DNA of 64,000 nt from Bacteroidales bacterium (GTDB lineage Bacteria > Bacteroidota > Bacteroidia > Bacteroidales > UBA4181). Below are positions 35,699 through 45,930 of the stretch, one piece after another. Made by a program: the position numbers and the translations under genes. Within the stretch, counting starts at the first letter, position 1; each line of letters starts with the position of its first letter. The stretch is from NCBI GenBank assembly GCA_031275285.1, contig JAISOY010000041.1:1-64000 (forward strand), read 5' to 3'. The notes below the pieces were generated by a model, which made no database searches, was not told the DNA's origin, and saw only the letters and a list, made by a program, of their open reading frames with translations.

Positions 35699-36841
35699 AT
35701 GTCGATGCAAACAAAACTATTACTATTAATCTCCCTCGCAGGAGTAATGCTTGTCGGTTCATTTGCTGCAGAACCATCGAAAGGAGTGACAATCTATACG
35801 CCTTACACAAAGATTTCCGTGCCGCCTGGAGAGTCACTCGATTATACCGTAGATCTGATTAACAATACAGATGTGGTTCAGAATCTGGATATCTCTATTT
35901 CCGGGATACCCAGAGGATGGGATTTTGATCTGAAATCCGGAGGTTGGAAAATCAGTCGCATATCCGTACTTCCCGGAGAGAAAAAAAGTTTAAACCTTAA
36001 GGTAGAAGTTCCTTTAAAAATCAATAAAGGCACCTATGGTTTTACTGTGAATGCAGGGCAGTATACCCTTCCTTTATCTGTTATAGTGTCTGAACAAGGG
36101 ACCTATAAAACCGAATTCACCACTACACAGGCCAATATGGAAGGACAGTCCAATGCTACTTTTACCTATAATGCTAAATTAAGGAACCGCACGGCCGAGA
36201 AACAGTTATACGGGCTGACGACTAACGCACCACGCGGTTGGAACGTATCTTTCAGAGCTGGTGGAAAACAAGTAACATCAGTAGAAGTAGAACCAAACAA
36301 TATCATTGATATTACCATTGAAGTAAAACCGCCTGCAAAAATTGAAGCAGGAACCTATAAGTTTCCTATAAGAACAGCCACCAGTAATACATCGGCTGAG
36401 CTGGAATTAGAAGCTGTAATCACAGGTTCTTATGAGATGGAGTTAACAACGCCCCAAGGCCTGTTAAGCACGTCAATTACTGCCGGTGATGAAAAAAAAG
36501 TGGAGCTGGTCATACATAATCCCGGATCATCAGAATTAAGGGATATCGAATTTAGCGCCAACAAACCAGTAGACTGGAGCATTACTTTTGAGCCTTCCAA
36601 AGTGGATGTTCTGAGAACAGGTGGTTCAACGCAAGTAACGGCAATCATTAAAGCACCCCAAAAAGTCATTCCCGGCGATTATGCAACAAAAATAACGGCC
36701 AGGACACCTGAAGCTTCTTCTGGTATTGATTTCAGAATTACCGTTAAGACTTCCATGCTTTCAGGTTGGTTGGGAATCCTGATTATTTTGATTGTAATAG
36801 GTGGGATATATTATTTGTTTAGAAAATACGGAAGGAGGTAG
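35699..36841 (+). CDS. NEW3-repeat membrane-anchored protein of an ABC cassette
   Basis: A 380-residue secreted protein, C-terminally anchored. A signal peptide (LLISLAGVMLVGSFA) is followed by three NEW3-type beta-sandwich repeats. Each has the pattern PRGW(D/N)-x-F/S ending in an Ig-like proline: DISISGIPRGWDFDL, TTNAPRGWNVSF and FSANKPVDWSITF. The last 30 residues hold a membrane helix and a basic tail (RKYGRR). Proteins of this type are encoded beside ABC-2 exporters, usually in Firmicutes, Chloroflexi and archaea. It probably acts as the extracytoplasmic partner of the transporter. An AGGAGG sits in front of the gene. Confidence 0.82.
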   Translation: MSMQTKLLLLISLAGVMLVGSFAAEPSKGVTIYTPYTKISVPPGESLDYTVDLINNTDVVQNLDISISGIPRGWDFDLKSGGWKISRISVLPGEKKSLNLKVEVPLKINKGTYGFTVNAGQYTLPLSVIVSEQGTYKTEFTTTQANMEGQSNATFTYNAKLRNRTAEKQLYGLTTNAPRGWNVSFRAGGKQVTSVEVEPNNIIDITIEVKPPAKIEAGTYKFPIRTATSNTSAELELEAVITGSYEMELTTPQGLLSTSITAGDEKKVELVIHNPGSSELRDIEFSANKPVDWSITFEPSKVDVLRTGGSTQVTAIIKAPQKVIPGDYATKITARTPEASSGIDFRITVKTSMLSGWLGILIILIVIGGIYYLFRKYGRR

Positions 36842-36843
36842 CC

Positions 36844-37797
36844 GTGGAACCCAATGTTATAGAACTTACGAACCTAACGAAAAAATACGGATCGTATACC
36901 GCTGTTGATTCGCTTAATCTAACCATTCGTAAGGGTGAGATATTTGGCTTATTAGGGCCAAACGGGGCAGGAAAATCAACGACAATTTTGATGATGTTAG
37001 GACTGACTGATCCGACATCCGGAACGGTAAGTGTTTGTGGAATCAATTCCACCTCTCATCCCATGGAAGTAAAACGGAAAGTGGGGTATCTTCCGGAAGA
37101 TGTCGGTTTTTATGATGACCGTACCGGATTTGAAAACCTGATATATACCGCCCGCTTAAACCGGATTTCCCTGGAAGATGCAAGAGCCAGGGCCCAGAAA
37201 TTACTTGTTCGGGTGGGACTTGGTCATGAGACCAGCAAAAAAACAGGGAAGTATTCCCGTGGTATGCGTCAACGGCTGGGACTTGCCGATGTATTGATCA
37301 AAGATCCTGAGATCATCATTCTGGATGAACCGACTTCAGGAATTGATCCCAATGGGGTACGTGAATTTATGGACCTGATTGTTCAATTGAGTAAAGAAGA
37401 GGGAATCACTGTTCTTTTTTCGTCACATCATTTGCATCAGGTACAACAGGTTTGTGACAGGGTTGGCCTGTTCGTCGGTGGAAAACTGTTGGCAGAAGGA
37501 GATATTTTCACTTTATCTGAACAGGTATTTGCTGGAGAACCCTTATTGGTAGAAGTTGGTTATGTTCCGGAATCAAAGGATGTAAGCAAGGTACAGGATG
37601 CGCTCCGGATAATTGATGGAGTGATAGAGGTATGGCAGGAGAATGATCTTTTTCGCATCTGTTGTTCTAAAGATATTACTCCGGTTATCGCAAAAACAGT
37701 TATTGATGCAGGTATTCCTTTGGTTTCTTTGAATAAAAAAGAATACGGCCTTGATGATATTTATAACCGCTATTTTGAAGGAGGTAACAATGAATGA
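36844..37797 (+). CDS. ABC transporter ATP-binding protein
   Basis: A 317-residue ATPase starting with GTG, preceded by AAGGAGG at about 36833-36839. Walker A is GPNGAGKST (about residues 38-46), the signature is YSRGMRQRLGLA, Walker B is IIILDEPTSGIDP, and the H-loop is FSSHHL. A C-terminal region of about 80 residues is typical of ABC-2 type exporters of the NatA/NosF class. It is encoded 2 nt after the NEW3 gene and overlaps the permease gene by 8 nt, so the three genes form an operon. The substrate is unknown. Confidence 0.93.
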   Translation: MEPNVIELTNLTKKYGSYTAVDSLNLTIRKGEIFGLLGPNGAGKSTTILMMLGLTDPTSGTVSVCGINSTSHPMEVKRKVGYLPEDVGFYDDRTGFENLIYTARLNRISLEDARARAQKLLVRVGLGHETSKKTGKYSRGMRQRLGLADVLIKDPEIIILDEPTSGIDPNGVREFMDLIVQLSKEEGITVLFSSHHLHQVQQVCDRVGLFVGGKLLAEGDIFTLSEQVFAGEPLLVEVGYVPESKDVSKVQDALRIIDGVIEVWQENDLFRICCSKDITPVIAKTVIDAGIPLVSLNKKEYGLDDIYNRYFEGGNNE

Positions 37798-38824
37798 TCT
37801 AAAACAATCCATATCTATTGACCAACATTCATGGGTGTCGAATTTGTTTCGGGGAAAAAATTCCGTTCACGGACACTCTGTAATGCATCCCTTTCGCGTC
37901 ATCGTTGCAAAAGAAATTTCAGACCATATCAGGAGCTGGCGTTTTATTATACTGGCAGCTATTATTATTCTGACATGTATGGGTTCGTTGTATACTGCTT
38001 TAACAAATATTGGAAATGCGATCAAAGATGATCCTGAAGGATCTTTCTTCTTTCTTAAACTGTTTACGGCTTCCGACGGAACATTGCCTTCTTTTTTCAT
38101 TTTTATCAGCTTTCTTGGACCTTTATTAGGGATTAGTTTGGGCTTTGATGCCATCAATACCGAGCAGAACAAAGGGACACTCAGCAGGATATTGGCTCAG
38201 CCAATTCATCGTGACTATCTCATCAATGCCAAGTTTGTGGCTGCATTATTGGTAATCAGTGTCATGTTTTTTGCACTTGGTTTCCTGGTGATGGGGTTTG
38301 GATTAATTGCAACAGGTATTTTACCTACGGCTGAAGAGTTCATACGTATTGTCTTTTTTCTTTTACTGAGTATCTGCTATGTAGCTTTTTGGTTGAATTT
38401 ATCCATATTTTTTTCTGTGCGTTTCAGGCAAGCCGCCACGGCAGCTTTGGCTAGCCTTGCGATATGGTTATTTTTCACTATATTCTATGAAATGATTGTT
38501 AGTCTGATCGCAAAATCGATTGCACCATCTGAAATGGCTCCCGTACAATACCTGGTCAATTATCAGAATTTTATTCTGAATCTTTTACGTGTGGCTCCCG
38601 GACAACTCTTTAATGATGCTTCCATTACTTTACTCATGCCTTCAGTACGAAGTCTTGGTCCGTTAACTATGGAGCAAACCTATGCTTCCATACCCAATCC
38701 CCTGCCTGTCGGACAAAGTTTGTTGATTGTTTGGCCGCAGCTGACGGGATTAATCGCAGCTACCATATTATGCTTCGGCTTATCTTATGCCTCATTCATG
38801 AGAAGGGAAATCCGCTCGAGGTAG
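37790..38824 (+). CDS. ABC-2 type permease
   Basis: A 344-residue permease with about six membrane helices. The start at 37790 is chosen because AAGGAGG at 37778-37784 sits 5 nt before it and gives MNDLKQSISIDQHSW. The reading frame is open further upstream, but that would lengthen the overlap with the ATPase gene. The segment EISDHIRSWRFIILAAIIIL and the following NTEQNKGTLSRILAQPI are typical of NosY/ABC-2 permeases. It overlaps the ATPase stop by 8 nt. With the NEW3 protein it likely forms an exporter or membrane-remodelling system. Confidence 0.88.
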   Translation: MNDLKQSISIDQHSWVSNLFRGKNSVHGHSVMHPFRVIVAKEISDHIRSWRFIILAAIIILTCMGSLYTALTNIGNAIKDDPEGSFFFLKLFTASDGTLPSFFIFISFLGPLLGISLGFDAINTEQNKGTLSRILAQPIHRDYLINAKFVAALLVISVMFFALGFLVMGFGLIATGILPTAEEFIRIVFFLLLSICYVAFWLNLSIFFSVRFRQAATAALASLAIWLFFTIFYEMIVSLIAKSIAPSEMAPVQYLVNYQNFILNLLRVAPGQLFNDASITLLMPSVRSLGPLTMEQTYASIPNPLPVGQSLLIVWPQLTGLIAATILCFGLSYASFMRREIRSR

Positions 38825-38850
38825 GTTTAAAGGGCTAATATTGGCAGTGT

Positions 38851-39138
38851 TTATCTTAGAATAATGTCAGTAACCAGCTTTTTACCGAGCTTTTCATTCA
38901 ATAACCTGATGATTTCCGAACGTCTCATGAGAAGTTCATTTCGGATAACGGATGAGGTAAGATGGACAAATAATACCTGATTCCTGTAATAAATATTTTC
39001 TGTTGATTTTGCCAAAGGACCCAATATCTCAGACCAGGCGGAAATGATCCTTGTTTCATTTATCTTTCCATCCAGTTGATATTCTTCGATGATTTCATCC
39101 AGAAGATCCTTTAGCAATATGGTATTTGTACGTTTCAC
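38851..39138 (-). CDS. DUF721 (DciA-like) family protein
   Basis: A 95-residue protein when started at the GTG at 39138, giving VKRTNTILLKDLLDEIIEEY. Relatives begin M-K-R-x-N-T, so this start is better than the ATG at 39195. The latter lies only 3 nt from the base of the clpB terminator stem, leaving no room for a promoter. The core motifs are IISAWSEILGPLA and HLTSSVIRNELLMRRSEIIRLLNE. DUF721 is related to DciA, which helps load the replicative helicase. The gene stands alone downstream of clpB. Confidence 0.82.
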   Translation of the reverse strand: MKRTNTILLKDLLDEIIEEYQLDGKINETRIISAWSEILGPLAKSTENIYYRNQVLFVHLTSSVIRNELLMRRSEIIRLLNEKLGKKLVTDIILR

Positions 39139-39198
39139 GATATGATCATTCAATATGTTGTAAATATACAAAATATTGGTTTGCGTGTTGACCATTGT

Positions 39199-39251
39199 AA
39201 TAATTAAAAGCAGAATGACCTCAAAAAGAGGTCATTCTGCTTTTAATTATT
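39199..39251 (-). terminator. Terminator of clpB, 24-bp perfect stem
   Basis: Bases 39199-39222 pair perfectly with 39228-39251 around a five-A loop. It follows the clpB stop by 7 nt on the minus strand. The long outer A/T arms make it potentially bidirectional. Confidence 0.9.
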
Positions 39252-39258
39252 GTGATTC

Positions 39259-41847
39259 CTAATTTTCAAAAATCAGATCACCTTTTTCCACATCTACAAT
39301 GATGGGTTTGTCAACCATTACACTGCCGGAAAGGATGCGTTTGGACAATTCATTCAGGATATTCTTCTGAATTACCCGTTTTACAGGACGTGCACCGAAT
39401 TGCGGGTCATATCCGGCCGCAGATAGCCATTCAATAGCGCTTTCGGTTACCTTTAATTCAATTCCCTGTAGTTTGACCATCTTTTTGAGATTTTCCACCT
39501 GCAACATCACTACCTGCTTGATCTCATCCTGATGAAGCGGTTTGAAAACAACGATCTCGTCTACCCGGTTGATGAATTCAGGGCGGATCGTTTGTTTCAA
39601 TAAATCCATTACCTCAATCCGTGTTTGTTCCAGTACTTTTTCCCGGTTTTTATCATTCAATCCGTCCATTTTTTCCATGATCAGATGCGACCCGATATTG
39701 GAAGTCATAATGATGATGGTATTTTTAAAATTGACCGTGCGCCCTTTGTTATCTGTCAGACGGCCATCGTCCAATACCTGAAGCAGGATATTGAATACAT
39801 CCGGGTGTGCTTTTTCAATTTCATCCAGCAATACCACCGAATACGGTTTGTGACGCACGGCTTCGGTTAACTGTCCTCCCTCATCATAACCTACATAGCC
39901 GGGAGGGGCACCTACCAAACGCGATACCGAATGACGCTCCTGATATTCAGACATATCGATACGCGTCATCATATTTTCGTCATTAAAAAGAAATTCGGCC
40001 AATGCCCTTGCTAATTCTGTTTTTCCGACACCGGTAGTACCTAGGAAAATAAATGATCCGATCGGACGTTTAGGATCCGACAGTCCGGCCCTGTTTCGTC
40101 GAACAGCATCCGAAATTACCGCAATAGCCTCATCCTGTCCAACAACCCGGTGATGTAACTCATCTTCAAGAGTCAATAATTTTTCTCTTTCACTTTGCAA
40201 CATGCGGGAAACAGGTATACCTGTCCATCGGGCAACCACTTCTGCGATATCATCCGAAGTCACTTCTTCCTTAATTAATGCGGAGTCAGCCTGTTGATCC
40301 TGAAGTTCCTGGTTCATTTTCTCCATTTCCGCTTCGGCGTCCTTTATTTTTCCATAACGGATCTCCGCCACTTTTCCGTAATCGCCACTTCTTTCAGCCT
40401 GCTGTGCCTCGACCTTATAATTTTCTATTTCATTTTTAAGGGTCTGTATCTTTTCTATGATTTTACGCTCACTTTGCCATTTGGCACGTAACTCATTACG
40501 TTCTTCCGAGAGGTTGGCAATTTCCTCGGATAATTGTTTTATTTTAGGTTCATTTCCTTCCCGTTTGATGGCTTCCCGTTCGATTTCCAGTTGTTGGATC
40601 CGGCGGTCGAGCAGATCAATTTCTTCAGGTACGGAATTCATTTCAAGGCGTAACTTGGAAGCTGCTTCATCCATCAGGTCAATGGCTTTATCCGGCAGGA
40701 AGCGGTCTGATATATAACGCTGTGATAATTCAACTGAAGAGATAATGGCTTCATCACGGATACGTACTTGGTGATGTGTCTCATACCGGTCTTTAATACC
40801 GCGTAATATGGAAATCGCACTTAAAGTATCCGGTTCGTCAATCATAACGATTTGGAAGCGCCTTTCCAATGCTTTATCCTTTTCAAAATATTTCTGGTAT
40901 TCGTCCAAAGTAGTTGCCCCGACCGCACGAAGTTCACCACGTGCCAGTGCCGGTTTCAAAATGTTGGCGGCATCCATAGCCCCGTCTCCACGACCTGCAC
41001 CTACTAAGGTATGTATCTCATCAATAAAAAGGACCACGTCTCCTTCGGAAGCAATCACTTCCTTGACCACTGCTTTGAGTCGTTCTTCAAATTCACCTTT
41101 GTATTTTGCGCCGGCAACTAAAGCACCCATATCCAAGGAATACACCTGTTTGCTTTTCAGGTTTTCAGGAACATCCCCGTTCACGATACGATGTGCCAGT
41201 CCTTCTGCAATAGCTGTCTTTCCTACACCAGGCTCACCCACAAGTATGGGATTATTTTTGGTCCGGCGCGACAGTATCTGCAATACCCGTCGTATTTCTT
41301 CATCCCGGCCGATCACCGGATCCAGTTTCCCGTTTCTTGCACGGTCATTTAAGTTGATGGCATACCGGTTCAGGGAATCAAAGGTCTGTTCGGCAGTCTG
41401 GCTGGTTACTTTTTCACCTTTACGCAATTCCTCAATGGCTTTTTTCAACTCCTTTTGTGAGACCCCGTTATCTTTTAGAACCTGTGTAACCTGGTCCCCA
41501 ACATCCAATAAGCCGGCAAGAATATATTCTATGGAGACGAACTGATCTCCGGCATCCTTGGATAGTGAAATCGCTTTTTGTAATGCCTTGGCGGCATCCT
41601 TTGATAAATATGGTTCTCCTCCGGATACCTTCGGATAGGATGTCACAATACTGTTGATCACATCCTGGACCCGACTGACATTCACATTGATTTTTTTCAG
41701 TAGGAATCCTATAACATCTTCACTTTCGTCAAACAAAGATTTTATCAGGTGCCCTGTTTCTACCGCCTGATTGCCATTTTGTTGCGCTATCTGAAACGCA
41801 TTTTGGACAGATTCCTGCGCCTTTATGGTAAATTGATTCAGATTCAT
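39259..41847 (-). CDS. clpB: ATP-dependent chaperone ClpB
   Basis: An 862-residue Hsp100 disaggregase. It has an N-terminal Clp_N domain (residues about 1-145), a first AAA+ module with GEPGVGKT near residue 203, and a middle coiled coil at about 400-530 ([20 protein letters not shown] region). The second AAA+ module has GTTGVGKT near residue 600 and the pore-loop-adjacent [13 protein letters not shown]. The C-terminal ClpB D2 domain ends in the usual place. It works with DnaK to rescue aggregated protein. It has a consensus housekeeping-type promoter, and I saw no CIRCE element. Confidence 0.97.
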   Translation of the reverse strand: MNLNQFTIKAQESVQNAFQIAQQNGNQAVETGHLIKSLFDESEDVIGFLLKKINVNVSRVQDVINSIVTSYPKVSGGEPYLSKDAAKALQKAISLSKDAGDQFVSIEYILAGLLDVGDQVTQVLKDNGVSQKELKKAIEELRKGEKVTSQTAEQTFDSLNRYAINLNDRARNGKLDPVIGRDEEIRRVLQILSRRTKNNPILVGEPGVGKTAIAEGLAHRIVNGDVPENLKSKQVYSLDMGALVAGAKYKGEFEERLKAVVKEVIASEGDVVLFIDEIHTLVGAGRGDGAMDAANILKPALARGELRAVGATTLDEYQKYFEKDKALERRFQIVMIDEPDTLSAISILRGIKDRYETHHQVRIRDEAIISSVELSQRYISDRFLPDKAIDLMDEAASKLRLEMNSVPEEIDLLDRRIQQLEIEREAIKREGNEPKIKQLSEEIANLSEERNELRAKWQSERKIIEKIQTLKNEIENYKVEAQQAERSGDYGKVAEIRYGKIKDAEAEMEKMNQELQDQQADSALIKEEVTSDDIAEVVARWTGIPVSRMLQSEREKLLTLEDELHHRVVGQDEAIAVISDAVRRNRAGLSDPKRPIGSFIFLGTTGVGKTELARALAEFLFNDENMMTRIDMSEYQERHSVSRLVGAPPGYVGYDEGGQLTEAVRHKPYSVVLLDEIEKAHPDVFNILLQVLDDGRLTDNKGRTVNFKNTIIIMTSNIGSHLIMEKMDGLNDKNREKVLEQTRIEVMDLLKQTIRPEFINRVDEIVVFKPLHQDEIKQVVMLQVENLKKMVKLQGIELKVTESAIEWLSAAGYDPQFGARPVKRVIQKNILNELSKRILSGSVMVDKPIIVDVEKGDLIFEN

Positions 41848-42242
41848 TATATTTTAGTTTACTGGGTTATTTCATTAACAAAATAATGCTTCGCAAATAA
41901 TTCGCCAAAATACATAATTCTGCCAAAAAGTCCTATTTTATGTTTTTGTTTCACCCATTTTAATAGAAATTTTGAAAATGACGGTTTTATTAGATCATAC
42001 CATCGCTTTCTCTAATTATATGCCTTAGTTGGATATCCTCAATCCGAACTTAAGACAGGTTATTTTCTTTTAACATTCCCAATCCGGATCTGTAATGATG
42101 ATTGGGAAGAGAATTTGTTGGAAGACAGGGTATAATTTTCATACCGGAAAAACTATTTGTGAAATTAAAAATAAGCCTTTAAGAAATAGCATTTGAAATA
42201 TTCTCTTTATTTTGGCAGAATGTTTATTAGAAGAAAAGTAGA
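41848..42242. other. Divergent region between clpB and the sulfatase
   Basis: 395 bp. It holds the clpB promoter. On the plus strand only a weak TTATTTTG (42207-42214) lies near the sulfatase, with no good -33 partner. No small gene is visible. Confidence 0.5.
41879..41908 (-). promoter_or_regulatory. Promoter of clpB
   Basis: On the minus strand TTG (41908-41906), a 19-nt spacer and TTATTTTG (41886-41879), one base off consensus, about 30 nt upstream of the start codon. Confidence 0.65.
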
Positions 42243-44294
42243 ATGAATCATATTTCATTAAAATACTGGGGAGTTTCATTACTTGGTTTATCATCTCTGG
42301 TTCAGGCTGCCGAACGCCCCAACATCATTATTATCCTGGCCGATGATATGGGATATTCCGATTTAGGATGTTATGGAGGAGAAGTAGAGACGCCTAACCT
42401 CGACCGTTTGGCAGAAAATGGATTGCGTTATCGTCAATTTTACAATGCAGCAAGAAGTTGTCCGACACGGGCATCTTTATTGACAGGACTTTATCCGCAT
42501 CAGGCAGGTATGGGCTGGATGGCTGCGGCAGATCTTCAAAGGCCCGCTTATCAGGGATACCTCAATGACAAATGTGTTACCATAGCTGAAGTCTTGAGTG
42601 GATCGGGGTATCGGACTTATATGAGCGGGAAGTGGCATGTGAGCAGTGACAGGAAGAACAATGGCGGGATAAAGGATATTTGGCCTAATCAACGTGGCTT
42701 CGACAGGTTTTACGGGATTGTCGGCGGAGCAGCTAATTATTTTAAAATGATTTATAACAACGACAATGAAAGATACCCTTCACCTGATGACGGAAGTTTT
42801 TATTTTACCCATGCAATAAGCGACAGTGCAGTAGCATTCATCGACCATCATAATTATCAGGATCCGCTTTTCCTATATCTGGCATATACTTCTCCGCATT
42901 GGCCATTACATGCCTTACAGGAAGATATTGACAAATATGTTGATCGTTATAAAAAAGGTTGGGACAGACTTCGGGAGGAACGCTTTCAAAGGCAGAAAGC
43001 AATGGGATTATTCGGCAGCGGAGTGGTGATGTCTCCCCGCGATGAAGCCGTTCCTGCATGGGATGAGTTATCAGAAACCCAACAACATGAATTCGTAATG
43101 CGGATGGCTATTTATGCCGCACAGGTCGATGCAATGGACCAGGGTATCGGAAAGGTGGTGCAGCAACTGGAAAGTGAAGGTCAGTTGGATAATACTATCA
43201 TCATGTTCCTTAGTGATAATGGCGCCTGTGCTGAGTTCATCAGCAGTGGAAAGAGGAAAGATGTGGATGGGAAAGAAGATACCTATGAAAGCTACCGGAT
43301 CAATTGGGCCAATTTAAGCAGTACGCCTTACAAGGAATATAAGCATCACACCAATGAAGGCGGGATTGCTACTCCGTTGGTCGTTCATTATCCCAAAGGG
43401 ATTAAAAAGAAATTAAACAACGGATTTGTTGATGAGTACGGTCATCTTATCGATATTATGGCTACTTGCGTTGATTTGGGAAAAGCCAGGTATCCTCAGA
43501 AATATGATGGTAAAGATATTACTCCGATGCAGGGGGTCAGTCTTGTCCCTAATTTCTCAGGTAAAAGAACCAACAGGAAACTTACTTTTTGGGAGCATGA
43601 GGCCAATATTGCCGTAAGGGACGGGAAATGGAAACTAGTGACGAAAACCTTGGAGGGCGATCCTTTTGATGAATCTGGTATTCATTTATATGACATGAGT
43701 GTAGACCCGACTGAAATGAATGATCTTGCAGGGCAGTATCCGGGGAAGAAAGAAGAGTTATATGGAAAATGGAAAAACTGGGCTGAAGAAATTGGCGTGT
43801 TTCCCCTGGATACACGTACATATGGTGAACGTCAACGCGCCTACAAGCGTGATTGTATAAATGGAGAATTTGATGATCATTTCGGAGATTGGGAGATCAC
43901 AAATCGTCCCGATGCCAAAGCGGATTTTACTATTGATACCATCCATACGATTTCAGGAACTAAAACGGCCAGGATCGATATAAGAGAACAGGGAGAAAGA
44001 CCTGCTTCCGCGTCGCTGAAATGGGTGTTCAATGCGGGAAATAAACTTAAGGCCTCTGTTAGTTTTAAAGCTATGGCAAAAAATGAAACAGATGTGTATT
44101 TCCGGTTGGAAAAAGTCCAGGATGTTACGGTAAAACCTATCGATCAAAAAGTAACCATTGGAACAGGTATTTCCGATTATGAATTTAATCATGTTTTCCT
44201 GCCGGGGAACGGGAATTATCAGTTGGTATTTTATGTGGGTAACTCAGATGGAACCATCTGGATCGATGATGTAAAACTTTTGGTGGAAAATTAA
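42243..44294 (+). CDS. S1-family arylsulfatase with C-terminal CBM-like domain
   Basis: A 683-residue secreted sulfatase. A signal peptide (to about residue 22) precedes the sulfatase domain, which starts RPNIIIILADDMGYSDLG with the calcium-binding Asp pair. The formylglycine site is Cys73 in SCPTRASLLTG (CxxR, maturation by an anaerobic sulfatase-maturating enzyme expected elsewhere). MSGKWHV and FLSDNGA follow. The last 140 residues or so (DDHFGDWEITNR to the end) look like a carbohydrate-binding-type beta-sandwich, ending WIDDVKLL. It would remove sulfate from a glycan; the exact substrate is unknown. Confidence 0.92.
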   Translation: MNHISLKYWGVSLLGLSSLVQAAERPNIIIILADDMGYSDLGCYGGEVETPNLDRLAENGLRYRQFYNAARSCPTRASLLTGLYPHQAGMGWMAAADLQRPAYQGYLNDKCVTIAEVLSGSGYRTYMSGKWHVSSDRKNNGGIKDIWPNQRGFDRFYGIVGGAANYFKMIYNNDNERYPSPDDGSFYFTHAISDSAVAFIDHHNYQDPLFLYLAYTSPHWPLHALQEDIDKYVDRYKKGWDRLREERFQRQKAMGLFGSGVVMSPRDEAVPAWDELSETQQHEFVMRMAIYAAQVDAMDQGIGKVVQQLESEGQLDNTIIMFLSDNGACAEFISSGKRKDVDGKEDTYESYRINWANLSSTPYKEYKHHTNEGGIATPLVVHYPKGIKKKLNNGFVDEYGHLIDIMATCVDLGKARYPQKYDGKDITPMQGVSLVPNFSGKRTNRKLTFWEHEANIAVRDGKWKLVTKTLEGDPFDESGIHLYDMSVDPTEMNDLAGQYPGKKEELYGKWKNWAEEIGVFPLDTRTYGERQRAYKRDCINGEFDDHFGDWEITNRPDAKADFTIDTIHTISGTKTARIDIREQGERPASASLKWVFNAGNKLKASVSFKAMAKNETDVYFRLEKVQDVTVKPIDQKVTIGTGISDYEFNHVFLPGNGNYQLVFYVGNSDGTIWIDDVKLLVEN

Positions 44295-44357
44295 AGTCGA
44301 TCATACTGTCCGAAAAGAATATTTTTGTCCTCTATCGTTACAAAATAAAATGATAAA

Positions 44358-44392
44358 GAGGGTGTATCACAATGTGATTTCACCCTCTCTTT
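44358..44392 (+). terminator. Terminator of the sulfatase gene
   Basis: An outer stem GAGGGTG/CACCCTC (44358-44364 with 44381-44387) encloses an inner stem ATCAC/GTGAT, and T-rich sequence follows. It lies between convergent genes. Confidence 0.75.
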
Positions 44393-44499
44393 ATTCGGAT
44401 ACCTATCCGAGAACAAATCCAAATATTCAATTCTCAGAGACTTAATTTCTATTGTGAGACAGCCTCTTTATTCACTGAATATGTTCAGGTTTTTATGAA

Positions 44500-45876
44500 T
44501 TATTTTTGTCCCGGAAGAGGGATCACGTTGTATTTAGACATGTCCACATTTTCCAATGCCAGTTTTTCAGGCATCAGGTTCATGGTGGAAGCATTGATCT
44601 GGTCCCAGGTGATTGTTTTTCCGGTGTAAGCCGATTCCCGGGCCATAATGGCAGCAATGGAAGAGATCGCTGTCGTTTCAGCATTGTTCATCAACTTTCC
44701 TTTGCGGATATTGCTGATAAAATCAACATGTTCGAGGGTATACATGTCATGGGTCTTGTATTTCTCTTTTGCGGCTGCGGCATCATACTTCCATATCTCG
44801 TTGCCATTCAGGTCACGGATGGTGAAATCTTTACTGTCCCATGATCCTTTTGTCCCCTGGATAACAGCTCCCCGGTAATTGTCACAATTATACATTTGCC
44901 GGCAGATACCACTGACTGTAACACCACCTTCGAACTCAAAATTAATTCCAAAATTATCATAAATATCACCTGCCGTACGGAAAATCCTTGATCCGGTAGC
45001 AATTACTTTCGATGGTTTCAGATGGGAGAACCAAACGAAAACGTCGATCCAATGGATCAGCTGGTCAAGGATCATATCACCACAAAGCCAGTTCCAACTG
45101 AAGAAATCCCGGATCATATATTCCATGTCCGTCCAGCCCGGTTGACGCGTAACAGGAGTCAGCGGTGTCGTGTTGTAAAAAACACTTCCGGAAACAATCT
45201 GTCCTATATATCCTTCCTGGATCTTCTGGTATGATTCTACAAACGGACGGTCGTGATGATATTGGGTTCCTGTGAGGACGCTTTGTCCTTTTGATTGAGC
45301 CTGTTTGACTGCTACCAGAAATGTTTTGTATCCTGCGGTATCAACACAAGCCGGTTTTTCGACGAAAACGTGTTTCCCCTGATCCACTGCATATTTAAGG
45401 TGATACGGGTGGAATAAATTCGGTGTAGCGATCAGAATAACATCTACCGGTAATTCGCAGGCTTTTTTATATGCCTCAAAACCGGTAAAGCACATGTCAT
45501 CGGCTACTTCATTATTGTTCTTTTCTTTCAATATTTTGCGGCAACTATCTACTTTATCTTTGAATAAGTCGGCACATGCCACAATGGAAACGTCATTTCC
45601 GGCATTTAAAAAATTGACAGCTGCTCCTGTTCCCCTTGAACCGCAGCCAATTAAAGCCGCTTTTATTGGTTTGCCATCAATGGCCTTATCGGGTAGATCA
45701 GGAATGTATATTTCACTCAACGGACGAAGGGGAGTAATTTTATTATTATCAGTTCCTGAACAGGAATGTAATAAAGAACCTGTCCCCAATACCCCACCGG
45801 CACCAAGCAGAGTGGCATTCGATAGAAAGGAACGACGGCTCAATCCTTTCTCATTTGGTTTTTTGTTATTTTTCAT
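44500..45876 (-). CDS. Gfo/Idh/MocA family oxidoreductase with Tat-type signal
   Basis: A 458-residue protein. A twin-arginine-like leader, SRRSFLSNATLLGAGG (Arg14-Arg15), precedes a lipobox-like LLHSCSG, so it may be an exported lipoprotein. The Rossmann domain starts ALIGCGSRGTGAAVNF at about residue 73, followed by the family's VEKPAC lysine motif. Exported members of this family include GH109-type NAD-dependent glycosidases and glucose-fructose oxidoreductases. The convergent sulfatase suggests a role in sugar processing, but the reaction is not determined. Confidence 0.85.
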   Translation of the reverse strand: MKNNKKPNEKGLSRRSFLSNATLLGAGGVLGTGSLLHSCSGTDNNKITPLRPLSEIYIPDLPDKAIDGKPIKAALIGCGSRGTGAAVNFLNAGNDVSIVACADLFKDKVDSCRKILKEKNNNEVADDMCFTGFEAYKKACELPVDVILIATPNLFHPYHLKYAVDQGKHVFVEKPACVDTAGYKTFLVAVKQAQSKGQSVLTGTQYHHDRPFVESYQKIQEGYIGQIVSGSVFYNTTPLTPVTRQPGWTDMEYMIRDFFSWNWLCGDMILDQLIHWIDVFVWFSHLKPSKVIATGSRIFRTAGDIYDNFGINFEFEGGVTVSGICRQMYNCDNYRGAVIQGTKGSWDSKDFTIRDLNGNEIWKYDAAAAKEKYKTHDMYTLEHVDFISNIRKGKLMNNAETTAISSIAAIMARESAYTGKTITWDQINASTMNLMPEKLALENVDMSKYNVIPLPGQK

Positions 45877-45930
45877 TTTGACATTTATTTAAACACCTAA
45901 CTCAATTACACACTCAGAAAAATATATCAA

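Noticed and set aside
40808-41545. 245-codon open frame opposite clpB
   Set aside because: It mirrors clpB codons, has a Ser/Arg/Pro-rich composition and resembles no family. clpB on the other strand is unambiguous.
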